Assembly (NCBI GenBank): GCA_963746185.1
Contig: CAVVAE010000004.1
Coordinates: 1,488,001 to 1,552,000 of the forward strand
Reading direction: 5' to 3'
Length of the DNA stretch: 64,000 nt
From: CAVVAE01 sp963746185
Lineage (GTDB): Bacteria; Actinomycetota; Actinomycetes; Propionibacteriales; Nocardioidaceae
A model generated the notes under the pieces. That model searched no databases and was not told the DNA's origin. It was given only the letters and a program-made list of their open reading frames with translations. The stretch's first letter is position 1, and the number at the start of each line of letters is the position of its first letter. The translations under genes and the position numbers were made by a program. This document shows positions 17,031-25,791 of the stretch, piece after piece.

Positions 17031-18377
17031 TCAGCTCGGGCTGTCGAGTCCTCGCTCTTGGCGCGTGAGGGTGCGCTTGATCCAGCTGACGTCGGCGCCG
17101 GCCAGGTCATCGCCCATCAAGGTCGGCATCAGGGCTCGATAGGTCTGCACCTGGTAGAGCGAGCCGACGACCACGGCGAGGTCGGCGGCCTCCCGGACGC
17201 GGTCCTTGGATTCCGAGGTGCTCCAGGCGCCCACATAGGCGTCGACCAGCTCTCGGCGAACAGCGACGTCTTCGGTCCTGAAGACGTAAGTCGCGAGGTC
17301 AACGAAAGGGTGCGAGACGGCTGCGTCAGTCCAGTCGAAGATGCGAGTCGTACCCGATCCGAAAGTGACGTTCCACGGATGGAGGTCGCCGTGGACGAGA
17401 CTGGGCCCAGGCCCGATCTCGTCGAGCCGCAGGCACGCTGCGACCAAAGCCGGGACCGATGACCGCCACCGGTCACGCAGATCCGGGCTCATCCTCGCCT
17501 GCAGTATGTCGTCGTCGCTGACCTGCTCGACCTGCTCGGCCAGGTCCGGCAACGAACGGACCGGAAGTCCGAGGTCGACGAGTTCGTCGGTCCGCCGTTG
17601 CCACCCGCGCTGGATTCCTGCGTGCGCCACCAACCCCTCGTGCCAAAGGGACTGGTCTTGATGCCCCAGCTCGGGGGCACCGAGATCACGCATCAGCAGC
17701 CACCCCTGCGCGCCGTCGACGGCCACGACATCGGGGAGTGCCTCCGGCGTGTGCGTGGCCAACGCTTGCGTCGCGATGGCCTCGTGACGAAAGGTGTCGG
17801 GACTACACTTGAGGAAGACGTCGCCGTCAGACGAGGGGGCACGCAGGACGACCGACAGATCCCAGAGGTGGTGGACTCGCGGGGCACGGGTGGCCGGGTG
17901 CCCGTCTGCAGCCATCTGCTCGAGCATCCACCCCGATGCGCGCGCGAACCACCCGGGTCTGGACCACTGCGGACGTAGCGGGGACCAGCCGTCAGCTCGT
18001 TCCCTGGCCCAGGAGGACACGGCCGCTCGAGCCTCAGCAGGTTCGAGGCCAGTGATGGTCGTCGCGTCGAGATCCCGCCACATCCAGCCAGCGGGCGCCT
18101 GGGTCCCGACAGCATCGAACTCCATCAGCATCGCGATCGCATCCCCCTCGGCCCGCGCTTTGGTCATGCTGAGCCGTAGCGGGACAGCCGTGGCAGGGTC
18201 GATGACTTCAGCCGACGCCATGATCTCGGGAAGAGTCGCCTCTGGACTCAGGCGCAGCGTTGGCAACTCGGAGGCAGCCGACGAATGGCCGACGTCGACC
18301 ACCAGCACGGCTAGGCGCGTCGGATGCGGGACGAGCAAAGCCACCTCACAGCTGTGTTCTCGGTTGGCCTCGGTCAT
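17031..18377 (-). CDS. APH-fold phosphotransferase family protein
   Basis: This is a 448-residue protein with the aminoglycoside phosphotransferase/choline kinase fold. The C-terminal catalytic lobe is complete: LVHGDLHPWNV carries the Brenner-type catalytic aspartate, and TRIFDWTDAAVSHPFVDLA carries the metal-binding IDW-type motif. The N-terminal ~150 residues are an extra domain before the kinase N-lobe (DVFLKCSPDTFRHEAIATQAL), with some character of NUDIX-like or regulatory extensions. The phosphate acceptor is unknown; resistance should not be assumed. The gene is divergent from the C1 peptidase gene at 18487. Confidence 0.8.
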   Translation of the reverse strand: MTEANREHSCEVALLVPHPTRLAVLVVDVGHSSAASELPTLRLSPEATLPEIMASAEVIDPATAVPLRLSMTKARAEGDAIAMLMEFDAVGTQAPAGWMWRDLDATTITGLEPAEARAAVSSWARERADGWSPLRPQWSRPGWFARASGWMLEQMAADGHPATRAPRVHHLWDLSVVLRAPSSDGDVFLKCSPDTFRHEAIATQALATHTPEALPDVVAVDGAQGWLLMRDLGAPELGHQDQSLWHEGLVAHAGIQRGWQRRTDELVDLGLPVRSLPDLAEQVEQVSDDDILQARMSPDLRDRWRSSVPALVAACLRLDEIGPGPSLVHGDLHPWNVTFGSGTTRIFDWTDAAVSHPFVDLATYVFRTEDVAVRRELVDAYVGAWSTSESKDRVREAADLAVVVGSLYQVQTYRALMPTLMGDDLAGADVSWIKRTLTRQERGLDSPS

Positions 18378-18486
18378 GTCCTGAGCCTCGCATGGTTCAC
18401 GACGCTCACAAAGAGCCAGTCTTCGGTGGGGTCCAACGCGAGATGCCGTCGGACGAGCGCAGGGGCAAGTCGTTTATGGTCGTCTC

Positions 18487-19809
18487 ATGGCAAACCCGCT
18501 GACCGTAGACGATCTTCACTCATTGCGCACCGACTTCGCGGCCAATCCGGCGTACCGCATCACGCAGAACGCGGTCACCAAGGTCGGCATCCAGGACGTC
18601 GCCCTGGATCGGGCTGTGGTGACTGGTACCGATCACACCGTGTCGCATCTGCTCGACGACTGGGAGGTCACGAACCAGCAGAAGAGCGGTCGCTGCTGGT
18701 TGTTCGCCGGCCTCAATCTCTTGCGCGTCGGGGCGATGAACGCGATGAACCTGAAGGAGTTTGAGTTCTCGCAGAATCACGTCATGTTCTGGGACAAGCT
18801 CGAGCGGGCGAACTACTTCCTCAACGCGATCATCGAGACCCGTCATCGTGAGGTCGACGACCGTACCGTGGCGCACCTGCTCGCCAGCGCTGCCGATGAC
18901 GGCGGCCAGTGGAACATGTTCGTCTCGGTGGTCCAGAAGCACGGCCTCGTGCCGAAGTCCGTCATGCCGGAGACGCAGAGTTCGGCGGAGACGTCTCGGA
19001 TGAACGGGGTCTTGCGCAACGTTCTCCATGAGGGTGCGAGGACCCTGCGTGAGCTCGATGGCGACGACGACGTGCTGGACAAGGCGCGGACTGGGATCCT
19101 CGCGGTCGTGCACCGTGTCCTCTGTCTGCACCTCGGCACGCCACCGGAGCGATTCGACTGGCAGTGGACAGACAAGGATCGCAAGTTCCACCGCGACGGC
19201 GAGCTCACTCCTCAGGAGTTCGCCGAGCGCTACGTGGCGCTACCGATCGAGGACTATGTCTGCCTCGTCCACGACCCGCGCCCGACCAGCACGTACGGCC
19301 GGACGTTCACTGTCGAGTACCTCGGCAACGTGGTCGACGGTCCGCCAGTGACATACCTGAACGTCGAGATGGGCCTGCTCAAACGCTTGGCCCAGGAGCA
19401 GATCGTTGCTGGGGAGCCGGTGTGGTTCGGCTGCGACGTCGGTCCGCAGATGAGCATGGACCTGGGCATCTGGGATTCGGCGCTCTACGACTACGGCAGC
19501 GTGTACGACCATGAGTTCGGCCTGGCCAAACCTGACCGGCTGGTGTACCACGAGAGCGCGATGACGCACGCGATGCTTTTCACTGGGGTCGACATCGTCG
19601 ACGGTGCTCCCCGCCGTTGGCGGGTGGAGAACAGCTGGGGAAGCGACAAGGGCATCAAGGGCTTCTGGACCATGAACGACTCGTGGTTCGACGAGTACGT
19701 GTTCGAGATCGCCGTGCCGAAACGTCTACTCCCGCCGGAGCTCGAGGCGGCCCTCGCCGACGACCCGATCGTGCTCCCTGCATGGGATCCGATGGGCAGC
19801 CTCGCCTGA
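18487..19809 (+). CDS. pepC: C1 family aminopeptidase (bleomycin hydrolase/PepC type)
   Basis: This is a 440-residue cytosolic cysteine aminopeptidase. The papain-type triad is intact: C70 in QQKSGRCWLFAGLNLL, H361 in MTHAMLFTGVD, and N382 in RVENSWGSDKGIKGF. Length and motif spacing match bleomycin hydrolase/PepC, which form hexameric barrels that trim peptides. Unlike classical family members, which use their C-terminus to limit the active site, the tail here ends IVLPAWDPMGSLA. The symbol is by homology class. No operon partner; a 436-base gap follows. Confidence 0.9.
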   Translation: MANPLTVDDLHSLRTDFAANPAYRITQNAVTKVGIQDVALDRAVVTGTDHTVSHLLDDWEVTNQQKSGRCWLFAGLNLLRVGAMNAMNLKEFEFSQNHVMFWDKLERANYFLNAIIETRHREVDDRTVAHLLASAADDGGQWNMFVSVVQKHGLVPKSVMPETQSSAETSRMNGVLRNVLHEGARTLRELDGDDDVLDKARTGILAVVHRVLCLHLGTPPERFDWQWTDKDRKFHRDGELTPQEFAERYVALPIEDYVCLVHDPRPTSTYGRTFTVEYLGNVVDGPPVTYLNVEMGLLKRLAQEQIVAGEPVWFGCDVGPQMSMDLGIWDSALYDYGSVYDHEFGLAKPDRLVYHESAMTHAMLFTGVDIVDGAPRRWRVENSWGSDKGIKGFWTMNDSWFDEYVFEIAVPKRLLPPELEAALADDPIVLPAWDPMGSLA

Positions 19810-20245
19810 GCACAGATCTCGTTACCCAACGGCAGATTGGGTTGCTGATCGCTGCGCTCGCGTTGCGGCGCCACGTCGAGGTCCAGCTGGTGGGCATGAG
19901 CAACGGCATCGCGCCGTGCTGCCCGACATGCTCGCTCACAGCAGCGGCGTCATCGCCGGCGGCGCCAACGCAACCGCACTGAGATCGTGTTGCCGCCACG
20001 CAGGGCCATCCTCATGAAACTTGCGCGGTTCGTGCCCGGCCGACTGTGGACCAGGCTCTCGAGCAAACGGAAGTGGCCCTGAATCTGTGTGCGCTGAGCG
20101 AGCCGTGGACATGGTGGCGACGGCGTGCAGGTCGAGTTCTCGTCGGGAACCGGCCGGGTTGTCTGTGAAACGGCTGAGACGTCCCATCCGACTAGGGCCT
20201 CGTTCCGAATCCCCTTGGACCGACCACCACCGAAGGGAATCACCA
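19810..20245 (+). other. 436-base region with no supported gene
   Basis: This region lies between the PepC stop and the lipoprotein start. Short frames exist but none has a start with a ribosome site or a recognisable domain. The stretch 19890-20010 reads as an Ala/Cys/Thr-rich peptide in more than one frame, so it may be a decayed gene. The last ~25 bases (GAAGGGA before 20246) supply the ribosome site of the lipoprotein. I see no hairpin or tRNA in it. Confidence 0.4.
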
Positions 20246-20905
20246 ATGCAATTCGACCGCAGATCCAAGAATTTCACGCGAGTTGTCGGGATGGGTGCCG
20301 CGGCCCTACTCGCGCTTTCGCTCGGCGCCTGCTCGAGCGACGACGACAACGGAACCAGCGACAAGCCCGAGCCCGTAGCCGCAGTCCAGAACCTGGGCGG
20401 AGACGACACCGCGGTCACGCTGGACCCGGGCTTCGTCGAGGCCTTGACATCGCTCAAGCTCACCCCCGGCGTCGTGGGTGACGCCAAGCTCGCTGACGGC
20501 ACCGTGAGCTTTCCGATCACCGGTGGAGACGTGACCTACTACAAGCCCGGCAGCATCGACCCCTACGTACAAGGACTGATCGAGCACGATGGGTCCGGGC
20601 TGTCCCTGACTGCCGGATCCACGGAGGTTGACCTGACGAACTTCGAGGTCGACCCGGCGAGGTCGATGGTGTTGGGAGACGTGAGCGTGAACGGCGAGAC
20701 CGCCGCCACCAGCGCGACGATCTTCAACCTCGACGGTCGCACTCTCAAGCCGCTCCAGGCTCAAGGGTCGACCGCTGTGCTCGAGGGCACGCTGGTGACG
20801 ATCTCAGGTGATGCTGCGGGTCTATTGAACAAGACGTTCAACACCGACGCGGTCAAGCAGGGCCTGCTGGTCGGCGTCGCGAAAATCACCATCGCCACCG
20901 CCTGA
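20246..20905 (+). CDS. Lipoprotein of unknown function
   Basis: The ATG at 20246 follows GAAGGGA and gives 219 residues. The N-terminus has a type II signal: a basic start, AAALLALSLGAC as hydrophobic core and lipobox (LGAC, cysteine ~residue 29), then an acidic SSDDDNG linker. The mature region is beta-rich and regular (VSFPITGGDVTYYKPGS, GSTEVDLTNFEVDPARSMVLGDV). This resembles lipoproteins with HtaA-like or all-beta domains, without a motif I can name. It is followed by a strong terminator, so it is probably monocistronic. Confidence 0.75.
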   Translation: MQFDRRSKNFTRVVGMGAAALLALSLGACSSDDDNGTSDKPEPVAAVQNLGGDDTAVTLDPGFVEALTSLKLTPGVVGDAKLADGTVSFPITGGDVTYYKPGSIDPYVQGLIEHDGSGLSLTAGSTEVDLTNFEVDPARSMVLGDVSVNGETAATSATIFNLDGRTLKPLQAQGSTAVLEGTLVTISGDAAGLLNKTFNTDAVKQGLLVGVAKITIATA

Positions 20906-20910
20906 GAAGG

Positions 20911-20968
20911 CCGAGACAAATCACGCTGAGGGCACACCCGCGCAGGCGGGTGTGCCCTCAGGTCTCGG
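20911..20968 (+). terminator. Strong hairpin terminator after lipoprotein gene
   Basis: CTGAGGGCACACCCGC (20926-20941) and its exact complement at 20946-20961 form a 16-bp perfect stem with a 4-base loop. An outer pairing CCGAGAC (20911-20917) with GTCTCGG (20962-20968) can close a longer structure. There is no long T-run, which is usual for high-GC actinobacterial terminators. Confidence 0.75.
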
Positions 20969-21028
20969 CTTGGTCCAATGCCCTTTTGTACACGTGGGCG
21001 CGAAGCTGGCCCAGACGTACGCTGAGGT

Positions 21029-22123
21029 ATGACCGCCGCCCGCCGATGGTGCATCGTTGCCCTGGGCGTTGCGCTCGTCATCGGTATGCCGCTAGGGCTT
21101 CGCGCCCTACCCGCTCATGACCGTGACATCAACGCTCGAGCACTTCTGGCGCAGATCCAGGCCGCGGCGAGTCATCCCTACTCGGGGTACGTCGAGACGC
21201 TCGGCACCCTGCAGCTTCCGGTGGCGGACCATTTCACCGACGTGGGTGCATTGTTCGGCGAGCGCACCCGCATGCGAGTCTGGTGGCGTAGTGATGCCGA
21301 CTGGCGGGTCGACAAGGTGCTGGTGACCGGTGAGACCGACGTTTTCCATGATTCACGGTTCACGACTACATGGGACTACGAGCGAGCCGAGGCGACGCGC
21401 AGCCGCGATCCCGAAATCCGCCTACCTCGCACTGCCGACTTGGTCCCGCCTGAGCTCGCACGGCACCTGCTGTCCGACGCCGACGCTTCCGAACTGAGCC
21501 GGCTGCCCGCGCGGCATGTGGCTGGTCGCGACGCCCTCGGTCTTCGGCTGTCCCCGAGCGTCGCGCAGTCCAGCATCGACCATGCCGACCTATGGGCTGA
21601 CTCCGACACGGGGGTGCCACTCCGGATTCAGGTATTTGCCCGCGGGACCGCGACTGCAGCATTCACCACGGAGTTCATGTCGTTCACGGCCGCGACACCC
21701 GACGAGAACGTCACGCGTTTCACCGCGCCACCGGGAACCAAGCTCTCCTATGACGATGTGATCGACGTGGCTGACGGAGCGAACCAGTTCGCACCACTGG
21801 CGCCTCCGGCCATGCTCGCGGGCTTATCTCGGCCGAACGATCGACGACTCCGCGCGGTCGGCCTCTACGGCACCGGCGTGACGCGCATGGTGGCGATCCC
21901 GCTCTCGGATCGTGCCGCCATGCCACTGCGTGAGCAGATGGAGCAGACACCGGGGGTCCAGCTGGTTGCCGAAGGTGACTTACTGACAGCCGGACCTTTG
22001 AGCGTGCTGCTGACCGAGTTTTCAGGCTACGGGGGCGGCTGGCTCGTCGCAGGGACCGTCACCGAGCAGACGCTCATCACCGCCGCACACCAGCTCGAGC
22101 AGCAGGCCAGGGTCCTGCGTTGA
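21029..22123 (+). CDS. LolA/RseB-like exported protein of an ABC transporter operon
   Basis: This 364-residue protein has an N-terminal hydrophobic segment (CIVALGVALVIGMPLGLRAL) that acts as signal or anchor. The body, with ALLAQIQAAASHPYSGYVETLG, 'RTRMRVWWRSDADWRVDKV' and DLWADSDTGVPLRIQVF, matches the pattern of MucB/RseB and LolA-like half-open barrels that bind lipid or peptide. Its stop overlaps the TTG start of the ATPase gene, so it is the first gene of a three-gene operon. I infer a role as extracytoplasmic partner or sensor for the exporter; the substrate is unknown. Confidence 0.65.
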   Translation: MTAARRWCIVALGVALVIGMPLGLRALPAHDRDINARALLAQIQAAASHPYSGYVETLGTLQLPVADHFTDVGALFGERTRMRVWWRSDADWRVDKVLVTGETDVFHDSRFTTTWDYERAEATRSRDPEIRLPRTADLVPPELARHLLSDADASELSRLPARHVAGRDALGLRLSPSVAQSSIDHADLWADSDTGVPLRIQVFARGTATAAFTTEFMSFTAATPDENVTRFTAPPGTKLSYDDVIDVADGANQFAPLAPPAMLAGLSRPNDRRLRAVGLYGTGVTRMVAIPLSDRAAMPLREQMEQTPGVQLVAEGDLLTAGPLSVLLTEFSGYGGGWLVAGTVTEQTLITAAHQLEQQARVLR

Positions 22124-23025
22124 TCACCTCATCGGACTTGACCAAGCGCTTCAGGGGCGGGATCTTGGCGGTCGATCGGCTCGACCTCGATGTGCGTGAG
22201 GGCGACATCTACGGCTTCCTCGGAGCCAACGGTTCAGGCAAGACGACCACGGTCCGGATGCTCCTGGGTTTGGTGCTGGCCACCTCCGGACAGATCCGGG
22301 TGCTCGACCAGGCGATGCCGGCCTCGGCACGTCACGTGCTGCCGCTGGTTGGCGCGCTCGTCGAGGGTCCGGCGGCCTACGTACAACTGTCCGGGCGAGC
22401 GAATCTCGCCCTGTTCGATGCCATGGGACCGCGCGGGGACCGCCGCTCGAGGGCTGGCCGCGTCGACGACGTCTTGGACCAGGTCGGTCTCGGTGGTGTG
22501 GACAACCGTCCGGTACGCGCTTACTCCCTTGGCATGCGGCAGCGGCTCGGGCTTGCCGGCGCCCTGCTCCGGTCACCGAAACTGTTGATCCTCGACGAAC
22601 CCACGAACGGACTGGATCCACAGGGGATCCGTGAGATACGCCAATTGCTGCTGGGGTTGCATGCCCGCGGCTGCACGATCTTCCTTTCCAGCCATTTGCT
22701 GGCCGAGGTTGAGCAACTGTGCACCCGAGTCGGGGTCCTCGACCGAGGGCGCCTCGTGATCCAGGACGAGCTCACTAATCTGAAGCGTCCCACCGGGCGG
22801 CTGTTCGTGCGGACTCCTGACGTCGCGAAGGTCAGAGCCCTACTTGACGGCATGGTCGAACGGCAAGAGGCCGACAGCGTGCTGGTGCGCACCGATGACG
22901 CAGCCGCGCTCAACAGCCGGCTAGTGAACGCCGGCGTGCGTGTCCAGGAACTCGCGCCCGAACGTCGCTCGCTTGAGGATGTTGTGCTGGAAGCGACCTC
23001 GTCCGGCACCGACAGGATCGTGTGA
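22120..23025 (+). CDS. ABC transporter ATP-binding protein (exporter type)
   Basis: This is a 301-residue ATPase starting at a TTG that overlaps the previous stop (TTGA). Walker A is GANGSGKTTTVRM, the signature is YSLGMRQRLGLAGALL, and Walker B is LLILDEPTNGLDPQG, followed by the H-loop SSHLLAEVEQL. The signature SLGMRQR and the ~90-residue C-terminal extension are typical of CcmA/NatA-like export ATPases. It is coupled to the permease gene (GTGA overlap at 23022), with which it would form the transporter. Confidence 0.92.
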   Translation: MITSSDLTKRFRGGILAVDRLDLDVREGDIYGFLGANGSGKTTTVRMLLGLVLATSGQIRVLDQAMPASARHVLPLVGALVEGPAAYVQLSGRANLALFDAMGPRGDRRSRAGRVDDVLDQVGLGGVDNRPVRAYSLGMRQRLGLAGALLRSPKLLILDEPTNGLDPQGIREIRQLLLGLHARGCTIFLSSHLLAEVEQLCTRVGVLDRGRLVIQDELTNLKRPTGRLFVRTPDVAKVRALLDGMVERQEADSVLVRTDDAAALNSRLVNAGVRVQELAPERRSLEDVVLEATSSGTDRIV

Positions 23026-23843
23026 TCATGATCGGCGTCGAGGTACGCAAGCTGGTCCGAAGTCGTCGGACCTGGATCACGATTGGTTTGATTGACGCGC
23101 TCCCGACGTTGGTGGCGGTGCTGCTGGCCATCACCGACATCGGCCCTCGTCCTGGAACAGGCCCGGCATTCCTTTCGGCGGTGCTCACCGACGGCACGCT
23201 GTATCCGCTCGCTGCGATCGCGATCGTGCTGCCCCTTTTCTTGCCTGCCGCGGTTGCCGTCGTTGCCGGCGAGGCCATCGCTGGAGAAGGACAGGCGGGC
23301 ACCCTGCGCTATGTCCTGATCAGACCGGTCGGGAGGACCCGGCTGCTCGCCGCGAAGCTAGCGAGTGTGATGACCTTCGTCTTCTTGGCGGTGGTCGTGG
23401 TGGCGGCGACCGCGTACGTCAGCGGGAGGTTCCTGTTGGGCGACCAGCAGGGCGGCGTGGCCGCCGCCAGTGTCTCAGGCACGTCGTTGTCGACCCAGGA
23501 GATGCTGTGGCGGACCGGGCTGGCGCTGCTGTACGCGGTCCTCTCGATGCTCGGCGTGGCAGCAATCGCGCTGTTCTTGTCCACGATCGTCGAATCGCCC
23601 CTCGCTGCAGCTCTCGGCACCATCGGCGTCCTCATCGCGTCGACCCTGTTGTTGACTCTGGATGCGGCGACCTCGCTGCACCCATACCTGCCGACGCGCT
23701 ACTGGCTGTCGTTTGTCGACCTGTTCCGCGACCCCATCTTGTGGCGCAACGTCGAACGTGGAACTGCCCTCCAGCTCTTGTACGTCGCGGTGCTCCTTGC
23801 CGCCGGATGGGCCAACTTCACGACCAAGGACATCACGAGCTAG
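23022..23843 (+). CDS. ABC-2 type permease subunit
   Basis: This 273-residue protein starts at the overlapping GTG at 23022 (or the ATG at 23028). Six TM helices are visible, including LYPLAAIAIVLPLFLPAAVAVVAGEAIAGE, whose E-rich end with GQAGTLRYVLIRPVGRTRLLAAK is the conserved ABC-2 loop. Further helices include VMTFVFLAVVVVAATAYVSG and LSMLGVAAIALFLSTI. It ends in a region before the convergent lipase gene. Together with the ATPase and the LolA-like protein it forms a complete small exporter operon. Confidence 0.88.
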   Translation: MIMIGVEVRKLVRSRRTWITIGLIDALPTLVAVLLAITDIGPRPGTGPAFLSAVLTDGTLYPLAAIAIVLPLFLPAAVAVVAGEAIAGEGQAGTLRYVLIRPVGRTRLLAAKLASVMTFVFLAVVVVAATAYVSGRFLLGDQQGGVAAASVSGTSLSTQEMLWRTGLALLYAVLSMLGVAAIALFLSTIVESPLAAALGTIGVLIASTLLLTLDAATSLHPYLPTRYWLSFVDLFRDPILWRNVERGTALQLLYVAVLLAAGWANFTTKDITS

Positions 23844-23867
23844 TTACGTCCTGGTCGACTCGATAGG

Positions 23868-24662
23868 TCAAGCCGAGCAGACACCACGGGACGGCAGCTT
23901 CGGAAGCGAGCGACTCAGCTCAGCCAGCACCATCGCTATCACGATGCGATCACGAGGCAGGCCACCATGCTGGACTTGCAGGCCGGGGCACACGGACTGA
24001 GCGGAGAAGTTAAGAGCGCCCTCGAGCGATGCCGAGTGGGCCGGTACGACGACCTGGTCATCCGTCGTCCAGATCGACACCCACCGAGGGCCGTCGGGGC
24101 TCTCATCATTGGCGTTCAACGACCGCAGGATGTCACTGTCACGGGCCAACTGTTGGCACGCTTGCGGGCACGTGTCCGGGGTGATGTCGAAGGCGAGTCC
24201 GGCCACGTCAGTGCCGTGGTGAGGTGATCCCAACGTCACCACACGTCGAGCCAGACTGCCGCCACCGAAGTCGTCGACCCACAGCCGCGCGACAACACCC
24301 CCGGCTGAGTACCCGATCACATCGACCGAGCCCGCCCCGGAACGCGCCAGGGCAGCACGCGCGGCAGCGTCCAGCCCCTGCGCCTGATCGCGTAGGTCAC
24401 CGGTGCCATTTTCCGGTGGTGCGACGATCGCCGAGTCCCGACCCGCCTGCTCGAGGGCTGCCTGCAAGACCTTCAACGACGAAACTGAACCGCCGTATCC
24501 AGGAACCAGCAGCACCGGCCCCAGGTCTTGCTGCGAGACCGGGGTGACCTCCTTCTCTCGAGTGGCGACGAACAACGCGGCCGCGCTGGCCAGAAGGATT
24601 GCGACGAGCAGCACAACTCCGACAACAAAGCGGCGGCGGGCCGGTGACAAGGAATCAAGCAC
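23868..24662 (-). CDS. Membrane-anchored lipase/alpha-beta hydrolase
   Basis: I prefer the GTG at 24662, which has GGAGAGG about six bases upstream, over the ATG at 24713, which starts only eight bases from the divergent epimerase gene and has no site. This gives 264 residues. One N-terminal TM helix (FVVGVVLLVAILLASAAALFVA) anchors an extracytoplasmic alpha/beta-hydrolase of the bacterial class 2 lipase type. VLLVPGYGGSVSSL holds the oxyanion region, VIGYSAGGVVARLW the nucleophile serine (~residue 119), TLGSPHHGT the family block, and the acid and histidine are probably in TTDDQVV and QHGGLP. Several cysteines (DTCPQACQQL) suggest disulfides. Confidence 0.85.
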   Translation of the reverse strand: MLDSLSPARRRFVVGVVLLVAILLASAAALFVATREKEVTPVSQQDLGPVLLVPGYGGSVSSLKVLQAALEQAGRDSAIVAPPENGTGDLRDQAQGLDAAARAALARSGAGSVDVIGYSAGGVVARLWVDDFGGGSLARRVVTLGSPHHGTDVAGLAFDITPDTCPQACQQLARDSDILRSLNANDESPDGPRWVSIWTTDDQVVVPAHSASLEGALNFSAQSVCPGLQVQHGGLPRDRIVIAMVLAELSRSLPKLPSRGVCSA

Positions 24663-24721
24663 ACCCCTATCCTCTCCGGGTCCACCGTCGAGCGCGGAAT
24701 CAGGAGCTAACATCCGAAGGC

Positions 24722-25774
24722 ATGAAGGTCTTACTGACCGGTGCGGCTGGCTTCATTGGCGGTGCGATCGCCGTGGCATTGCGCGAACGTGGCCATGAGG
24801 TCATCGGGCTGGATGCCCTGATCCCGCAGGCCCATCGCCTCGATGCGGAACCGTCTCAAGGCGTGCAGCGAGTGGACATCCGCGATGCAGAAGCGTTGGC
24901 TCACCTGCTCGACGGCGCCGACGTGGTCTGTCACCAGGCCGCGATGGTGGGTGCGGGCGTCACCGTAGCCGACCTCCCGCTTTACGCGGGACACAACGAC
25001 CTCGGCACTGCCGTGCTGTTGGCTTCGATGGCCGAGGCCGGCGTTGCGAGGCTGGTCCTTGCCTCGTCGATGGTGGTGTACGGCGACGGTCGCTACACCT
25101 GCCCAGAGCATGGCGATCAGCCGGCGGCCCAGCGGGCGCTGGAGGCTCTGGAGGCGAAGAACTTCGAGGTCGAGTGTCAGGTCTGTGGAACCGCCATGGA
25201 GTGGGCGCTGGTGGACGAAGACGCGCGCTTGTCACCGCGCAATAGCTACGCCGCCAGCAAGGTCGCGCAAGAGCACTACGCGTTGGCATGGGCACGGCAG
25301 CTTCCCGGGTCTGTCATCGCTCTGCGCTACCACAATGTCTACGGGGCAGGCATGCCACAAGACAGCCCATATTCGGGGGTGGCGGCCATGTTTCGATCTG
25401 CCCTTGAGGCCGGTGAGGCGCCGAGCGTATTCGAGGACGGTGAACAGGTGCGGGACTTCGTGCACGTTGGCGACGTGGCTGCGGCGAACGTGTTGGCCGT
25501 GGAGCAGGTCATCGACCTCGAACCTGACTTGCTCATGGCGTACAACATCTGCTCGGGGCATCCGGTGCGCATTCTCGACGTGGCGAACATGATCGCAACC
25601 GGGAGCAGTCGTGCGGATGCGGTCCCCGAGGTGACGGGCCAGTTCCGTGCAGGCGACGTTCGTCACATCGTCGCTAGCGGTCAGCGTGCCCGCGACCAGC
25701 TCGGGTTCACGGCGACCGTGCTGCCGGCGCAAGGCTTGCCTGCGTTCGCCACCGCGCCGTTACGGGAACGTTGA
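24722..25774 (+). CDS. NAD-dependent epimerase/dehydratase with zinc-ribbon-like insert
   Basis: This is a 350-residue extended short-chain dehydrogenase. TGAAGFIGGAI is the nucleotide-binding loop, LASSMVVYGDG the catalytic serine strand, and SYAASKVAQEHY the YxxxK pair. Between the serine and the tyrosine lies an insertion with CPEHG and, ~35 residues on, CQVCG, a likely metal site also seen in a dTDP-sugar 4-epimerase subgroup of actinobacteria. RDFVHVGDVAAANVLAVE is the usual C-terminal block. The nucleotide-sugar substrate is a guess. Its position beside glycosyltransferase genes at 25792-28753 supports a role in glycan or secondary-metabolite sugars. Confidence 0.88.
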   Translation: MKVLLTGAAGFIGGAIAVALRERGHEVIGLDALIPQAHRLDAEPSQGVQRVDIRDAEALAHLLDGADVVCHQAAMVGAGVTVADLPLYAGHNDLGTAVLLASMAEAGVARLVLASSMVVYGDGRYTCPEHGDQPAAQRALEALEAKNFEVECQVCGTAMEWALVDEDARLSPRNSYAASKVAQEHYALAWARQLPGSVIALRYHNVYGAGMPQDSPYSGVAAMFRSALEAGEAPSVFEDGEQVRDFVHVGDVAAANVLAVEQVIDLEPDLLMAYNICSGHPVRILDVANMIATGSSRADAVPEVTGQFRAGDVRHIVASGQRARDQLGFTATVLPAQGLPAFATAPLRER

Positions 25775-25791
25775 GCTCGCAAACGCTCGAG

